NCBI GenBank assembly: GCA_019748295.1
Contig: JAIEPT010000012.1
Span: 1-60,418 of the forward strand
Origin: Gemmataceae bacterium
Lineage (GTDB): Bacteria; Planctomycetota; Planctomycetia; Gemmatales; Gemmataceae
Reading direction: 5' to 3'
Length of the DNA: 60,418 nt
Under the pieces are notes generated by a model. The model searched no databases. It saw only the letters and a program-made list of their open reading frames with translations, and was not told where the DNA came from. Each line of letters starts with the position of its first letter. The stretch's first letter is position 1. Positions 46,301 through 54,482 of the stretch are shown here, in pieces. Position numbers and translations under genes: made by a program.

Positions 46301-46954
46301 ATCAAGAGCCCCTATGCAGTCGTCGCCGTCAACGACGTGGTGTCCGTGTGGGTGAAGGCGGTGGACAAGGAACGCCATCGCGTGTCGTTGACGATGATCG
46401 AGCCCGGAACGGAACGCAAGCCGCCCGAACGCCGGCCGCAAGGCGCGCCGCGGCAAGCCGGCCCTCCGGGGGCTCGTCCGCCGCGACCGCAAGGTCGAGG
46501 TCCCGGCCCAGGCGGCCGAGGCCCTGGTGGTCCGCAAGGCGAAGCACAGCCGGCCGGACAGGGGCAGGGGCAAGATCGTCGGCAAGGATTTGGCGGCGGA
46601 AATCGTCCGCCGCGACAAGGGGGAGGCCGGCCTCCGGGCCGCTTCTCAGGCCCGCCTCAGGGGGCGCCTGCGGGACAGGGCGACGCTCCGCGTCCCGCCG
46701 CTCCGCCGCCGCCGCCGCGCAAGCCGCGTCGCGAACCGCCGAAGCCCAAGCTGTCGCAAGCCGCCCTCGAAGGCAAGGCATCGCTCCGCACCTTTGCCGA
46801 ACTCGGCGCCTTCTTTGCGGCCCACCGCACGGATGCTCCCGACACGCCCCCGCCGCCTGCTCCAGGCCAGGACGTTCCCGCCGAGACGCCGCCCGTGAAT
46901 GCGGAGCAAGCGCCGAGCGACCCGAAGCCGGAAGAACCGGCGAATCCGAGCTAA
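43400..46954 (+). CDS. tex: Tex-family RNA-binding protein with large Pro/Ala-rich insertions
   Basis: 1184 residues from the ATG at 43400; the ATG at 43439 is equally possible and neither has a clear ribosome site. Tex is normally 720-780 residues. Conserved parts: N-terminal helices ([31 protein letters not shown]), YqgF-like domain ([21 protein letters not shown] and [14 protein letters not shown]), helix-hairpin-helix pairs ([50 protein letters not shown]) and an S1 domain ([34 protein letters not shown]). Insert 1 (about residues 282-405) and insert 2 (about 515-639) are Pro/Ala/Thr/Glu-rich; insert 2 splits the YqgF-like domain. A Gly/Pro/Arg/Gln tail follows S1 from about 1002. RNA and transcription-associated role. 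Confidence 0.93.
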   Translation: [1184 protein letters not shown]

Positions 46955-46973
46955 GTCCAAGCCCGCGTCCAGC

Positions 46974-47010
46974 GCTGTAGGGAGCGCCCTCCGTGGCGTT
47001 CCGCCGGACT
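46974..47010. repeat. Repeat family L hairpin, copy L3
   Basis: GCTGTAGGGAGCGCCCTCCG followed by TGGCGTTCCGCCGGACTGGACGCG, 20 bases after the tex stop. Copy B4 begins 37 bases later. Confidence 0.7.
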
Positions 47011-47046
47011 GGACGCGTCCGATTGGCGAGTTCACCATCCGCGACC

Positions 47047-47106
47047 CCCGCTTGCGGCTTGGCGATCCGGATTGACCATGCGGATCGCTAAGCCGCAAGC
47101 GGAAAA
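47047..47106. repeat. Repeat family B, copy B4
   Basis: CCCGCTTGCGGCTTGGCGAT and ATCGCTAAGCCGCAAGCGGA arms, with one mismatch. It lies between the convergent tex and thpR genes. Confidence 0.85.
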
Positions 47107-47131
47107 CTTGTGTGGGGGCGACGTGGCGTGT

Positions 47132-47713
47132 TCAGTCCTTCTTCCCACGCAGTTTGCCGCGACCCAGGACGGTGTAGACGGGCCCCTTCGGCGTCAGGTC
47201 GCTGGAATAGACGAGCACTTCCTGGATCGTCGTTTCGCCGCCGCGCCATTTGTCATGTTTGGCGAGTTCCCGCGAAATCGACTCGGCATCCGCATCCTTG
47301 TTGACTCGGCCCAACGTCACGTGCGGAGAAAACGGACGATCTTCGGGCCGGTAAAGCCCCTGCGTCTCGAATGAGGTTGCGAGATCTTGGAAGAGGTTGC
47401 GCACCTCGGCGGCCCCCGTTCCGACGCCCGCCCAGATCGTTCGAGGCCGACGCATGTTGGGGAAGCAGCCGACGCCTTCCAGGGACATCACGAACGGCGC
47501 GTGATCCTGTGCGGCCCGATCGGCGGCCCGACAGACTTTCATGAGGTCGCGGTCGTCCACGTCGCCCAGGAAGAGCAGCGTGAGGTGGAGGTTTTCGGTT
47601 TCGACCCACTGGACGCCCGCAGTCGCATCCGCGAGCTTTTCCTGCAGGGCGGCGAGGCGGTCGCGTGAGGCGTCGCCGGGATTGAGGGCGAGAAAAGTTC
47701 GCAGCCGTGCCAT
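47132..47713 (-). CDS. thpR: RNA 2',3'-cyclic phosphodiesterase
   Basis: 193 residues. Two HxT motifs of the 2H phosphoesterase family: ETENLHLTLLFLGDVDDRDL and DRPFSPHVTLGRV. Also MARLRTFLALNPGDASRDRLAALQEKLA, FVMSLEGVGCFPNMRRPRTIWAGVG and VYSSDLTPKGPVYTVLGRGKL. Opens 2',3'-cyclic phosphate ends of RNA; older names call it 2'-5' RNA ligase. Divergent from rpmE. Confidence 0.93.
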   Translation of the reverse strand: MARLRTFLALNPGDASRDRLAALQEKLADATAGVQWVETENLHLTLLFLGDVDDRDLMKVCRAADRAAQDHAPFVMSLEGVGCFPNMRRPRTIWAGVGTGAAEVRNLFQDLATSFETQGLYRPEDRPFSPHVTLGRVNKDADAESISRELAKHDKWRGGETTIQEVLVYSSDLTPKGPVYTVLGRGKLRGKKD

Positions 47714-47844
47714 GTCGAATTCCTTGGCGGATCGGCCCGCGAACGCAAGCCGTTCCTTTCATGGTGGCAAAACAAGTCGGCTACGAAAAGGGTTCATTCG
47801 AAGCCTATCGGCCGCGATACCGGATTGTGTCCGCACGGCGCCCC

Positions 47845-47873
47845 TTGTTGCTCCGTCCGGGCCTACCTATAAT
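47845..47873 (+). promoter_or_regulatory. Sigma-70 promoter of rpmE
   Basis: TTGTTG and TATAAT with a 17-base spacer, 38 bases before the rpmE ATG. This is the clearest promoter in the window and fits a constitutive ribosomal gene. Confidence 0.75.
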
Positions 47874-47911
47874 TTGAGTCCCTGACCTCGAACTCCGTAG
47901 GACGGTTCGTC

Positions 47912-48178
47912 ATGAAGAAAGAAATCCACCCCAACTACCAGGATTGCACGGTTTCCTGCGGTTGCGGCAACAAGTTCGAAACCCGCAGCACCCGCAAGGC
48001 GATCAGCGTCGAAATCTGCTCGGCCTGCCACCCGTTCTTCACCGGCAAGATGAAGTACGTCGATACCACGGGGCGCGTCGAGAAGTTCCAGCGGAAATAC
48101 AACTGGGACAAGCGCAAGAAGCCCGGCGAAGCGGGCCAAGTGGAAACGGCCAAGCCCGAAGAAGCCGCCGCCAAGTAG
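47912..48178 (+). CDS. rpmE: 50S ribosomal protein L31
   Basis: 88 residues: [69 protein letters not shown], followed by a 20-residue Lys/Glu/Ala tail. Cysteines in CGC and CSAC make it the zinc-binding type of L31. The downstream neighbours prfA and prmC are usual companions of rpmE, but here an AAA-DUF4276 pair separates them. Confidence 0.97.
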   Translation: MKKEIHPNYQDCTVSCGCGNKFETRSTRKAISVEICSACHPFFTGKMKYVDTTGRVEKFQRKYNWDKRKKPGEAGQVETAKPEEAAAK

Positions 48179-48195
48179 CTGCCGCAACGCAAATC

Positions 48196-48233
48196 AAGGC
48201 AAAGGGAAGCAATGCGCTTCCTTTTGCCTTTTT
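48196..48233 (+). terminator. rpmE terminator
   Basis: AAGGCAAAGGGAAGC and GCTTCCTTTTGCCTT form a stem with one mismatch, followed by TTTC. It lies 18 bases after the rpmE stop and separates rpmE from the ATPase gene. Confidence 0.85.
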
Positions 48234-48287
48234 CATTCGTCTGCGTTTTGACGACTCATGAAGTCGCCCTTGTCCAGGATCGAGGCT

Positions 48288-49433
48288 ATGGCGAACGAGC
48301 TTCCGAGAGTGTTCGTCGATCGCATCGATATAGAAGGCTTCAAGTCGATTCGATCAGCGTCCATCGAACTAAAGCCCCTCAATGTCCTGATCGGCGGCAA
48401 TGGAGTTGGGAAATCCAACTTCCTGGAATACTTCCGTATGCTTATCGCCTCGCTCGATGCGAGGATCGACGGTTACGTGAACTCGCGAGGCGGCGCTTGG
48501 TCGTATCTGCACCGCGGCCCAAAGGTGACGGAGCGCATTCAGGGAGCGATTCGCCTGCAAACGGAGGGGGGGCCGTGCACCCTCTACCAAAATCTGGTTT
48601 TTCGCTCGCCTGACACATTGACCTACGATCAACGGCATTCCCCAACTTCGATGCGCGACAAGTCAAAGGAAGTGGTTTTCGAGGATTTGTGTTCGGTGGT
48701 TGCGGACGGCGCCGGGCGCCCAGGCCAACTTGCATACTTCGGGCTCAAAGACGGCATCGGCATCTATCACTTTCACGACACGTCGCGTACGGGGCCGCTA
48801 CGAAAATACGCGGCGGTAAACGACAATGTTCGCTTGGATGCCGAAGGTTCCAACTTGGCCTCGATGTTGTATGCCTATTCGCAACGAGCGCGAAGCGAGC
48901 AACGGAACACCAAATTCAGTCTTGCGGCCTCAACCTACCGCAGAATCGTTCGTCTGGTTCGCAAGTTCTTCCCCTCCTTTCACGATTTCGTTCTTGAGCC
49001 GGATCGGCCGAACGAAGAGCGAATCTTGCTGAGGTGGCGCCAGGCGAGCGGCGACTACATCTATGGTCCGCATCAATTTTCGGATGGAACGCTTCGAGCC
49101 ATCGCATTGGCCACGCTGCTTGAACAGCCCGCGAATGAGCTTCCCAATTTGGTTTTGCTCGACGAACCGGAACTGGGCCTTCATCCGTACGGAATCGAGT
49201 TGGTCGTCGAACTCATCCGAAAAGTTTCGCAGCGCGCCCAGGTCGTTGTCGCAACGCAATCGCCTTTATTCCTCGACTTCTTCACGCCGGAGGAGATCAT
49301 CGTCGTCGATGCCGATTTGGAATCGTCGCAATTCCGCCGGCTGAAACATGAGGAATTGCAAGCTTGGCTCCAAGACTACACCCTAAGCGAATTGTGGCAG
49401 AAGAATGTCTTCGGAGGAGGGCCGCTCGCATGA
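48288..49433 (+). CDS. AAA/SMC-like ATPase of a two-gene ATPase-DUF4276 module
   Basis: 381 residues from the ATG at 48288; an ATG at 48258 is possible. RecF/OLD-like ATPase: VFVDRIDIEGFKSIRSASIELKPLNVLIGGNGVGKSNFLEYF with Walker A GGNGVGKS, signature-like QFSDGTLRAIALATLLEQP, Walker B LVLLDEPELGLHPYGIELVVELI, and VVVATQSPLFLDFFTPEEIIVVD. The stop overlaps the start of the DUF4276 gene (ATGA). Similar ATPases with a TOPRIM-like partner include phage-defence systems such as PARIS and OLD-type pairs. It lies between rpmE and prfA. Confidence 0.88.
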   Translation: MANELPRVFVDRIDIEGFKSIRSASIELKPLNVLIGGNGVGKSNFLEYFRMLIASLDARIDGYVNSRGGAWSYLHRGPKVTERIQGAIRLQTEGGPCTLYQNLVFRSPDTLTYDQRHSPTSMRDKSKEVVFEDLCSVVADGAGRPGQLAYFGLKDGIGIYHFHDTSRTGPLRKYAAVNDNVRLDAEGSNLASMLYAYSQRARSEQRNTKFSLAASTYRRIVRLVRKFFPSFHDFVLEPDRPNEERILLRWRQASGDYIYGPHQFSDGTLRAIALATLLEQPANELPNLVLLDEPELGLHPYGIELVVELIRKVSQRAQVVVATQSPLFLDFFTPEEIIVVDADLESSQFRRLKHEELQAWLQDYTLSELWQKNVFGGGPLA

Positions 49434-50098
49434 GCGAACTCTACGTCTTTTGCGAAGGCCGCACCGAGCAGAATTTTTGCAAACAAGTGTTGGTTCCGGC
49501 ACTTAGAAACCTACGGGCCGTACATCCGATTCGCATTGCTTTTGGGAGAAGCAAGGGCATCGTGCATCGTGGAGGCTTGCGAAGCTATTTGCCGGTCAAG
49601 AAAGATATTGCGAACATGTTGGCCGCTCGACCTCACGCCGACGTATTCTTCACGACCATGTTCGATCTTTACAAGCTCCCCAAGAATTTTCCCGGCAACC
49701 AGCATAGGAAAAAAGCCGCCGATCCGCGCGAGAACATCGAACATCTCGAGCGTGCGCTCGAACTTGACGTCAATGATGCTCGCTTTGTTCCCTATCTCCA
49801 ACTTCATGAGTACGAAACGCTGCTTTTTTCGGATTTGGAAGCCTTTCAGGTTGCATTTGACGACTGCGAGAACGCCATCACGAACTTGAATCAAGAAAAG
49901 GCCGAGTTTGAATCCATTGAAGAAATCAACGACACGCCTCATGGCGCTCCCTCCAAGCGTATTATTCGTGCAATCCCTAGTTATCGAAAATCGAAGGCGA
50001 CTGCGGGAGCGGACGTTGCGGAGTTTATCGGACTGGACGTGATGCGTGCTTCGTCGCCGCACTTCGATCAATGGGTGAAAACCCTCCAAAGCCTTTGA
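49430..50098 (+). CDS. DUF4276 protein (TOPRIM-like partner of the ATPase)
   Basis: 222 residues. [25 protein letters not shown] has the glutamate of a TOPRIM-type strand (CEGRTE). [17 protein letters not shown] carries a conserved Asp, and [20 protein letters not shown] follows; all are DUF4276 hallmarks. The ending [28 protein letters not shown] is also typical. Translationally coupled to the ATPase. TOPRIM partners in defence pairs act as nucleases or effectors, and that role is inferred here. prfA starts 12 bases after it, so the module may run into prfA. Confidence 0.85.
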   Translation: MSELYVFCEGRTEQNFCKQVLVPALRNLRAVHPIRIAFGRSKGIVHRGGLRSYLPVKKDIANMLAARPHADVFFTTMFDLYKLPKNFPGNQHRKKAADPRENIEHLERALELDVNDARFVPYLQLHEYETLLFSDLEAFQVAFDDCENAITNLNQEKAEFESIEEINDTPHGAPSKRIIRAIPSYRKSKATAGADVAEFIGLDVMRASSPHFDQWVKTLQSL

Positions 50099-50109
50099 GG
50101 TTTTCGATC

Positions 50110-51201
50110 ATGTGGCCCGCTTTCGAACAAGCCGTCGCCCGTCATGCGGAGTTGGAGCATCAGCTCTCCGACCCCGCGGTCGTGAGCGACCGCAACCGCT
50201 ACGCCACGCTCGCCAAGGAGCATGGAAGGCTCGCCAAGATGATCAAGCCTTACGGCGAGTATCTCAAAGTCAGCAAGAACCTCGCTTCGGCCGAGGCGAT
50301 GCTGGAGGCAGCCGACGGCGATGCCGACATGACGGCGATGGTGCGGGACGAGATCGCATCGCTCAAGCCGCGCAAGGAAGAGATGCATAGCCGGCTCGAA
50401 GACTTGCTGCTGGGCGAAGGCGAGGATTTCGACAGCATCATCGTCGAAATTCGTGCCGGCACCGGCGGGGACGAGGCGGCGCTCTTCGCAGGCGATCTCT
50501 ACCAGATGTACGGCTACTTCGCCCGGACCAAGGGTTGGCGCATCGAGGAAATCTCCTTCAGCCCCGGCGAACATGGCGGATACAAGGACGTCGTCTTCAG
50601 CGTCACCGGCGACGAGGTGTATCAGCATCTCCGCTACGAAAGCGGCGGCCATCGCGTCCAGCGCGTGCCCAAGACCGAGACGCAGGGCCGCATTCACACC
50701 TCGGCCGCGACCGTGGCCGTGATGGCGGAGCCGGACGACACGCAAGTCGAGATCATCCCTGAGGACATCGAAATCGAGACGATGCGAGCAGGCGGGGCGG
50801 GAGGCCAGCACGTCAACAAGACGGAAAGCGCGGTCCGCATCTGGTACAAGAAAGGCACTCCGGACGAAATCGAAGTCAAGTGTCAGGATGAGCGCAGCCA
50901 ACACAAGAATCGCGAACGCGGCATGCGCGTCTTGCGCAGCCGAATCTTCGAACGGCAGCAGGAAAAGCTGCATCAAGAGCGAGCCGAGGCTCGTCGAACG
51001 TTGATCGGTTCGGGGGGCCGGGGCGACCGCATCCGCACCTATAATTTCCCGCAGAACCGCGTCACCGATCACCGCATCAACCTGACGATCAACAAGCTCG
51101 ATCAGATCATTGCCGGCAATTTGCGCGAATTGTTCGATTCGCTGCGATCGTACGACAAGAAACAACGGCTCGAGCAAACGCAACTGCCCGCGGGGGCGTA
51201 G
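50110..51201 (+). CDS. prfA: Peptide chain release factor 1
   Basis: 363 residues from the ATG at 50110. [72 protein letters not shown], then the peptidyl-tRNA hydrolysis motif GGQ at 231-233 in [18 protein letters not shown], and [30 protein letters not shown]. PxT-type anticodon recognition ([10 protein letters not shown] region) marks RF1 rather than RF2. Followed by prmC, which methylates its GGQ glutamine. Confidence 0.97.
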   Translation: MWPAFEQAVARHAELEHQLSDPAVVSDRNRYATLAKEHGRLAKMIKPYGEYLKVSKNLASAEAMLEAADGDADMTAMVRDEIASLKPRKEEMHSRLEDLLLGEGEDFDSIIVEIRAGTGGDEAALFAGDLYQMYGYFARTKGWRIEEISFSPGEHGGYKDVVFSVTGDEVYQHLRYESGGHRVQRVPKTETQGRIHTSAATVAVMAEPDDTQVEIIPEDIEIETMRAGGAGGQHVNKTESAVRIWYKKGTPDEIEVKCQDERSQHKNRERGMRVLRSRIFERQQEKLHQERAEARRTLIGSGGRGDRIRTYNFPQNRVTDHRINLTINKLDQIIAGNLRELFDSLRSYDKKQRLEQTQLPAGA

Positions 51202-51217
51202 GCAAACAGGGACTTTC

Positions 51218-51397
51218 AAAGCCCAGGGGCGAGCGCAGCGAGCCCCTGGATACGCTTCGCGAGAAAGCAGATGAGAGAGAGTGGAAAGTAGAGAAGAAAG
51301 AATGCAAGGCGTTTGCAACTCGTCTACTCTCCACTTTCTCATCTCTACTCTCTCGCGAAGCGAACCCAGGAGCTCGCTGCGCTCGCCCCTGGGCTTG
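51218..51397. repeat. Long inverted repeat between prfA and prmC (family F)
   Basis: Left arm AAAGCCCAGGGGCGAGCGCA followed by GCGAGCCCCTGG; right arm GAGCTCGCTGCGCTCGCCCC followed by TGGGCTT. Inner arms GCTTCGCGAGA/TCTCGCGAAGC and GAGAGTGGAAAGTAGAGA/TCTACTCTCCACTTTCTC pair as well. The element fills most of the prfA-prmC gap. Confidence 0.85.
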
Positions 51398-51427
51398 TGG
51401 GTTTCTCCTCATCCGTAAGGACGCGAC

Positions 51428-52294
51428 ATGGCGGAGCAAGTGTGGACGTTGGGCTCGCTGCTCGACTGGACCGCCAAGCACCTGGCGCAGAAGGAATGCG
51501 AATCGCCTCGCATCGATGCGGAGGTGCTGCTCGCGCATGCCGTCGGCTGCAAGCGGATCGACCTTTACGGCATGCGGCACGGCGAAGAAGCGTCGGCCGA
51601 CATTCGCAAGCGGTATCGCGAACTCGTCAGCCGTCGGCTCGACGGAGCGCCGGTCGCCTATCTGGTCGGCAAGAAAGAGTTTTTCGGGCTCGAATTCAAA
51701 GTGTCGCCCGCCGTGCTCATTCCGCGGCCCGATACGGAAGTGCTCATTACCGCATGCCTGGACCTCGGCAAAAAGCATCCGCAACCCCGCATTGTCGACG
51801 TCGGCACCGGCAGCGGCTGCATTCCGATCGCGCTCGCCAAGCATCTGCCGAAGGCACAGGTAACGACGATCGACATGAGTCCCGAAGCGACGGCGATCGG
51901 GAAAGAGAACGCGGGAAAGCACTCCGTCTTCGATCGCGTCCGCTTTCTTCAGGGCGATGTGTTGGAACCGGTGGCGAGCGAGACGTTCGAGTTCGTGGTC
52001 AGCAATCCACCGTATATCGCCCATGAAGAATGGGCCGCGCTGCCTGCGGGCGTCCGCGACTATGAGCCTCGCCTGGCGCTCGACGGCGGCCCCGGCGGCT
52101 TCGACGTGTTCACCCGTCTCATCGAGCAAGCTCGGGAACGATTGGTTTCCGGCGGCTGGTTGGTGATCGAAATCGGATCGCCGCAGGAAAAGCAAGCGCG
52201 CGCGAAGATCGAAGCGATCGTGGACTACGAGTTGTTCCCCACCATTCTCGACGGCTCCGGCCATCCCCGCGTGCTGAAGGCGCGCCGGCGCTGA
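51428..52294 (+). CDS. prmC: Release factor glutamine methyltransferase
   Basis: 288 residues, with AAGGA upstream. N-terminal helical domain (SLLDWTAKHLAQKECESPRIDAEVLLAHAVG), GAPVAYLVGKKEFFGLEFKVSPAVLIPRPDTEVLI, SAM loop VDVGTGSGCIPIALAKHLP and the glutamine-binding NPPY at 193-196 in VVSNPPYIAHEEW. Methylates the GGQ glutamine of release factors. Second gene of the rpmE-prfA-prmC order. Confidence 0.96.
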   Translation: MAEQVWTLGSLLDWTAKHLAQKECESPRIDAEVLLAHAVGCKRIDLYGMRHGEEASADIRKRYRELVSRRLDGAPVAYLVGKKEFFGLEFKVSPAVLIPRPDTEVLITACLDLGKKHPQPRIVDVGTGSGCIPIALAKHLPKAQVTTIDMSPEATAIGKENAGKHSVFDRVRFLQGDVLEPVASETFEFVVSNPPYIAHEEWAALPAGVRDYEPRLALDGGPGGFDVFTRLIEQARERLVSGGWLVIEIGSPQEKQARAKIEAIVDYELFPTILDGSGHPRVLKARRR

Positions 52295-52301
52295 TGGAAC
52301 G

Positions 52302-53036
52302 CTAGCGCCTTAATCGATGCGGCGCTTCCAATCCATGCTGCTCCATCAAGGCCGCGTCGCCGAGGATGCGGTTCGTCTCGCCTTCCGCGACCAAGCGACC
52401 CGCTTCGAGCACGATGACACGGGAGCAGGTGTCGAGGACCAGATCCAAGTCGTGCGAAGCGATGATCGCGGAGCCGGCCCAATCGCCGAGCCAGCGGATG
52501 AGTTCGCGGCGTCCGCGCGGATCGAGAAAGATCGAAGGTTCATCCAACAGCAGCAACTCGGGCCGCATCGCCAGCACCCCAGCAAGGGCAGCTCGGCGTT
52601 TTTCCCCACCCGATAAGTGATAAGGAGCTCGGTCGCGCAGCTCCGTGAGTTCGACGCGCGATAAAGCATCGTTTACGCGCCGTTCCACTTCCTCGCGAGG
52701 CAATCCGAGATTGAGCGGACCAAATGCGATGTCGTCGGCCAACGTCGCCGCGAAGAGTTGGTCGTCGCTGTTTTGGAACACGATGCCGACTCGAGTCGGA
52801 AGCTGCTTGCGATCCGCCGGCGTTGCCGGATCGAGCCCCGCGACCGTCGCCATCCCGGGGCGCAAACCGAGGACGCCCGCGAGGCACAGGAACAACGTCG
52901 TCTTCCCGGCTCCATTGGGGCCGACCAAACCGATCCGTTCGCCCTTGCGCACCTCGAACGAGACCTCGCTCAAGGCGGGGCGGCCTGGATAGGAAAACGT
53001 GAGGCCGCGAACGGAAACGAGGGGCGCGTCGCTCAT
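52302..53036 (-). CDS. Energy-coupling-factor/CbiO-type ABC ATPase
   Basis: 244 residues from the ATG at 53036. LVSVRGLTFSYPGRPALSEVSFEVRKGERIGLVGPNGAGKTTLFLCLAGVL with Walker A, VGIVFQNSDDQLFAATLADDIAFGPLNLGL with the ECF-type Q-loop, HLSGGEKRRAALAGVLAMRPELLLLDEPSIFLDPRGR with signature and Walker B, and ASHDLDLVLDTC. Powers uptake of a metal ion or vitamin with the CbiQ-like protein encoded just upstream (stop and start overlap, ATGA). Convergent with prmC. Confidence 0.93.
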   Translation of the reverse strand: MSDAPLVSVRGLTFSYPGRPALSEVSFEVRKGERIGLVGPNGAGKTTLFLCLAGVLGLRPGMATVAGLDPATPADRKQLPTRVGIVFQNSDDQLFAATLADDIAFGPLNLGLPREEVERRVNDALSRVELTELRDRAPYHLSGGEKRRAALAGVLAMRPELLLLDEPSIFLDPRGRRELIRWLGDWAGSAIIASHDLDLVLDTCSRVIVLEAGRLVAEGETNRILGDAALMEQHGLEAPHRLRR

Positions 53037-53794
53037 CGGTTTGCGACATCCCAGAGCAAGATGCCGACGGCAGCCCCGTTCAACAACGCGAAACATGCCA
53101 CGTCGAACCAGCGCGTGCGAAACGCGTGCAACGTGCGGAACTGGCCATCGAACCCACGGCAACGCATCGCCTGGGCCACGCGTTCCGCGCGGTCGCTGCT
53201 GCGGACTAAGAGAGTGCCGGAAACATTGCCGATCGTTCGCCAGCTATGCATGTCCGCCCGATTGCGAAACGCCCGGACTCGCAAGGCGGTCCGCAGCCGG
53301 CCGAACTCCTCCGCCAACAGATGCACGAAGCGATAGGCGAGCAGCACGACCTGCACGATCGGCCCCGGCACATGCAAGCGATGCGACGCGGCGAACAACT
53401 CTTCGAGCGGAGCGGACGCGGCCAAACTGAGAATCAATCCAACGATCGCCGCGGTCTTCGCCATCAGCACGCCGAAACGTTCGAGGCCGGGCATCGAGAG
53501 CGATATTCCGAGAACCTCGACGCGTGTGTCCGAGTTGTCGAAAAACGGCAGCCAAATAGTAAAGAACGCAAGCAGCATCAAAACGACGCCAAGCCGTCGA
53601 GCAAGCCAGATAGGCCGTACTCGTGCCGCTGCGGCGACGACGATCATCAACGCGCTTGCAACCAGCGCGGGCAGAATCGTTCGCAACGGAGCGATGAGGC
53701 CGACGGCGAGGAGGATGCTGGCGACCTTCCACCGCGCATCCCAATGCCGCATCGGCGATTCGCGGACGGTCGGCAGATCGAAAGCGAGCGTCAT
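53033..53794 (-). CDS. CbiQ/EcfT-type transmembrane transport protein
   Basis: 253 residues with about five helices (VASILLAVGLIAPLRTILPALVASALMIVVAAAARV, LGVVLMLLAFFTIWLPFF, AAIVGLILSLAASAP, VQVVLLAYRFVHLLAEEFG, FDVACFALLNGAAVGILLWDV). The two Ala-Arg-Gly-like coupling motifs appear as RVRAFRNR and AMRCRGFDG. Pairs with the ATPase at 52302-53036. A substrate-binding S component, CbiM or CbiN is not encoded beside it, so the cargo cannot be told. Confidence 0.88.
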   Translation of the reverse strand: MTLAFDLPTVRESPMRHWDARWKVASILLAVGLIAPLRTILPALVASALMIVVAAAARVRPIWLARRLGVVLMLLAFFTIWLPFFDNSDTRVEVLGISLSMPGLERFGVLMAKTAAIVGLILSLAASAPLEELFAASHRLHVPGPIVQVVLLAYRFVHLLAEEFGRLRTALRVRAFRNRADMHSWRTIGNVSGTLLVRSSDRAERVAQAMRCRGFDGQFRTLHAFRTRWFDVACFALLNGAAVGILLWDVANR

Positions 53795-53841
53795 GTCGAG
53801 ATTGTAGCGAGACGCCCGGTGGGGAGTTGTTTCGAAACCTC

Positions 53842-53907
53842 AGTCTTCCGCTTGCGGCTTGGCGTTCGGAGAAAGCCCTGAGCTCGCTAAACCGCAAGCG
53901 GAAGACA
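53842..53907. repeat. Repeat family B, copy B5
   Basis: AGTCTTCCGCTTGCGGCTTG on the left and CGCTAAACCGCAAGCGGAAG on the right, with two mismatches. Lies between the CbiQ-like gene's start and the flavodoxin stop. Confidence 0.85.
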
Positions 53908-53927
53908 GGTGTTCCGAGACAACCTCT

Positions 53928-54482
53928 TTAGCCGGGCATCATGCGGTCTGGCTTTCCGACGGGATGCTGATCGTCGCGTCGATCCGCGTACAGCGCGACC
54001 CACTCGGCAAGACGTTTTCCCAGCAGCCGGCACGCCGCCTTCTCGGCTTCCGCTCGGGGTTCCCGTGCCGCGATGGCGCCGTAGTGGGCGGTCATCATGG
54101 GTGCGGCATAATCCGTGACGCCGAAGACGAGAAAGCCGAAGTTCATCAGCACGGTCAGGATGGACTGGCACGCCAACTCCGCACCGCCGCCCCACCCGCC
54201 CGAGGAGGAGAAGGCGCAGCCGATCTTGCCGTCCACCTTCATCCAGTGCGGCCGCATGGCGTCGTCCCAGAATCGTTTCATCTTCCAGGAAAGCACGCCC
54301 ATGTTCGTCGGGCTGCCCACCGCGATGCCGTCGCACCAGCCGACGTCGTCCGGAGTGGCCTCCTCGACGGTTTTGAGACGCACTTCGATCGCGGAAATCT
54401 CGCCAGCGCCCTCGGCGACAAGTTCCGCCATCGCCCGCGTATTGCCGCCGGCCGAATCGAACAACACCAGCACCTTGCCCAT
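53928..54482 (-). CDS. Flavodoxin/WrbA-like FMN protein
   Basis: 184 residues from the ATG at 54482. MGKVLVLFDSAGGNTRAMAELVAEGAGEI has the FMN phosphate loop (SAGGNTRAM). DGIAVGSPTNMGVLSWKMKRFWDD and IGCAFSSSGGWGGGAELACQSILTVLMNFGFLVFGVTDY follow the WrbA/NAD(P)H-quinone oxidoreductase pattern. The tail (RRDDQHPVGKPDRMMPG) is polar. Probably reduces quinones or carries electrons in the cytoplasm. Confidence 0.88.
   Translation of the reverse strand: MGKVLVLFDSAGGNTRAMAELVAEGAGEISAIEVRLKTVEEATPDDVGWCDGIAVGSPTNMGVLSWKMKRFWDDAMRPHWMKVDGKIGCAFSSSGGWGGGAELACQSILTVLMNFGFLVFGVTDYAAPMMTAHYGAIAAREPRAEAEKAACRLLGKRLAEWVALYADRRDDQHPVGKPDRMMPG

Noticed and set aside
53795..53927. Cobalamin riboswitch for the CbiQ/CbiO-like pair
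   Set aside because: The short upstream region holds only repeat B5; no AGCCACTG-like B12-box is seen.
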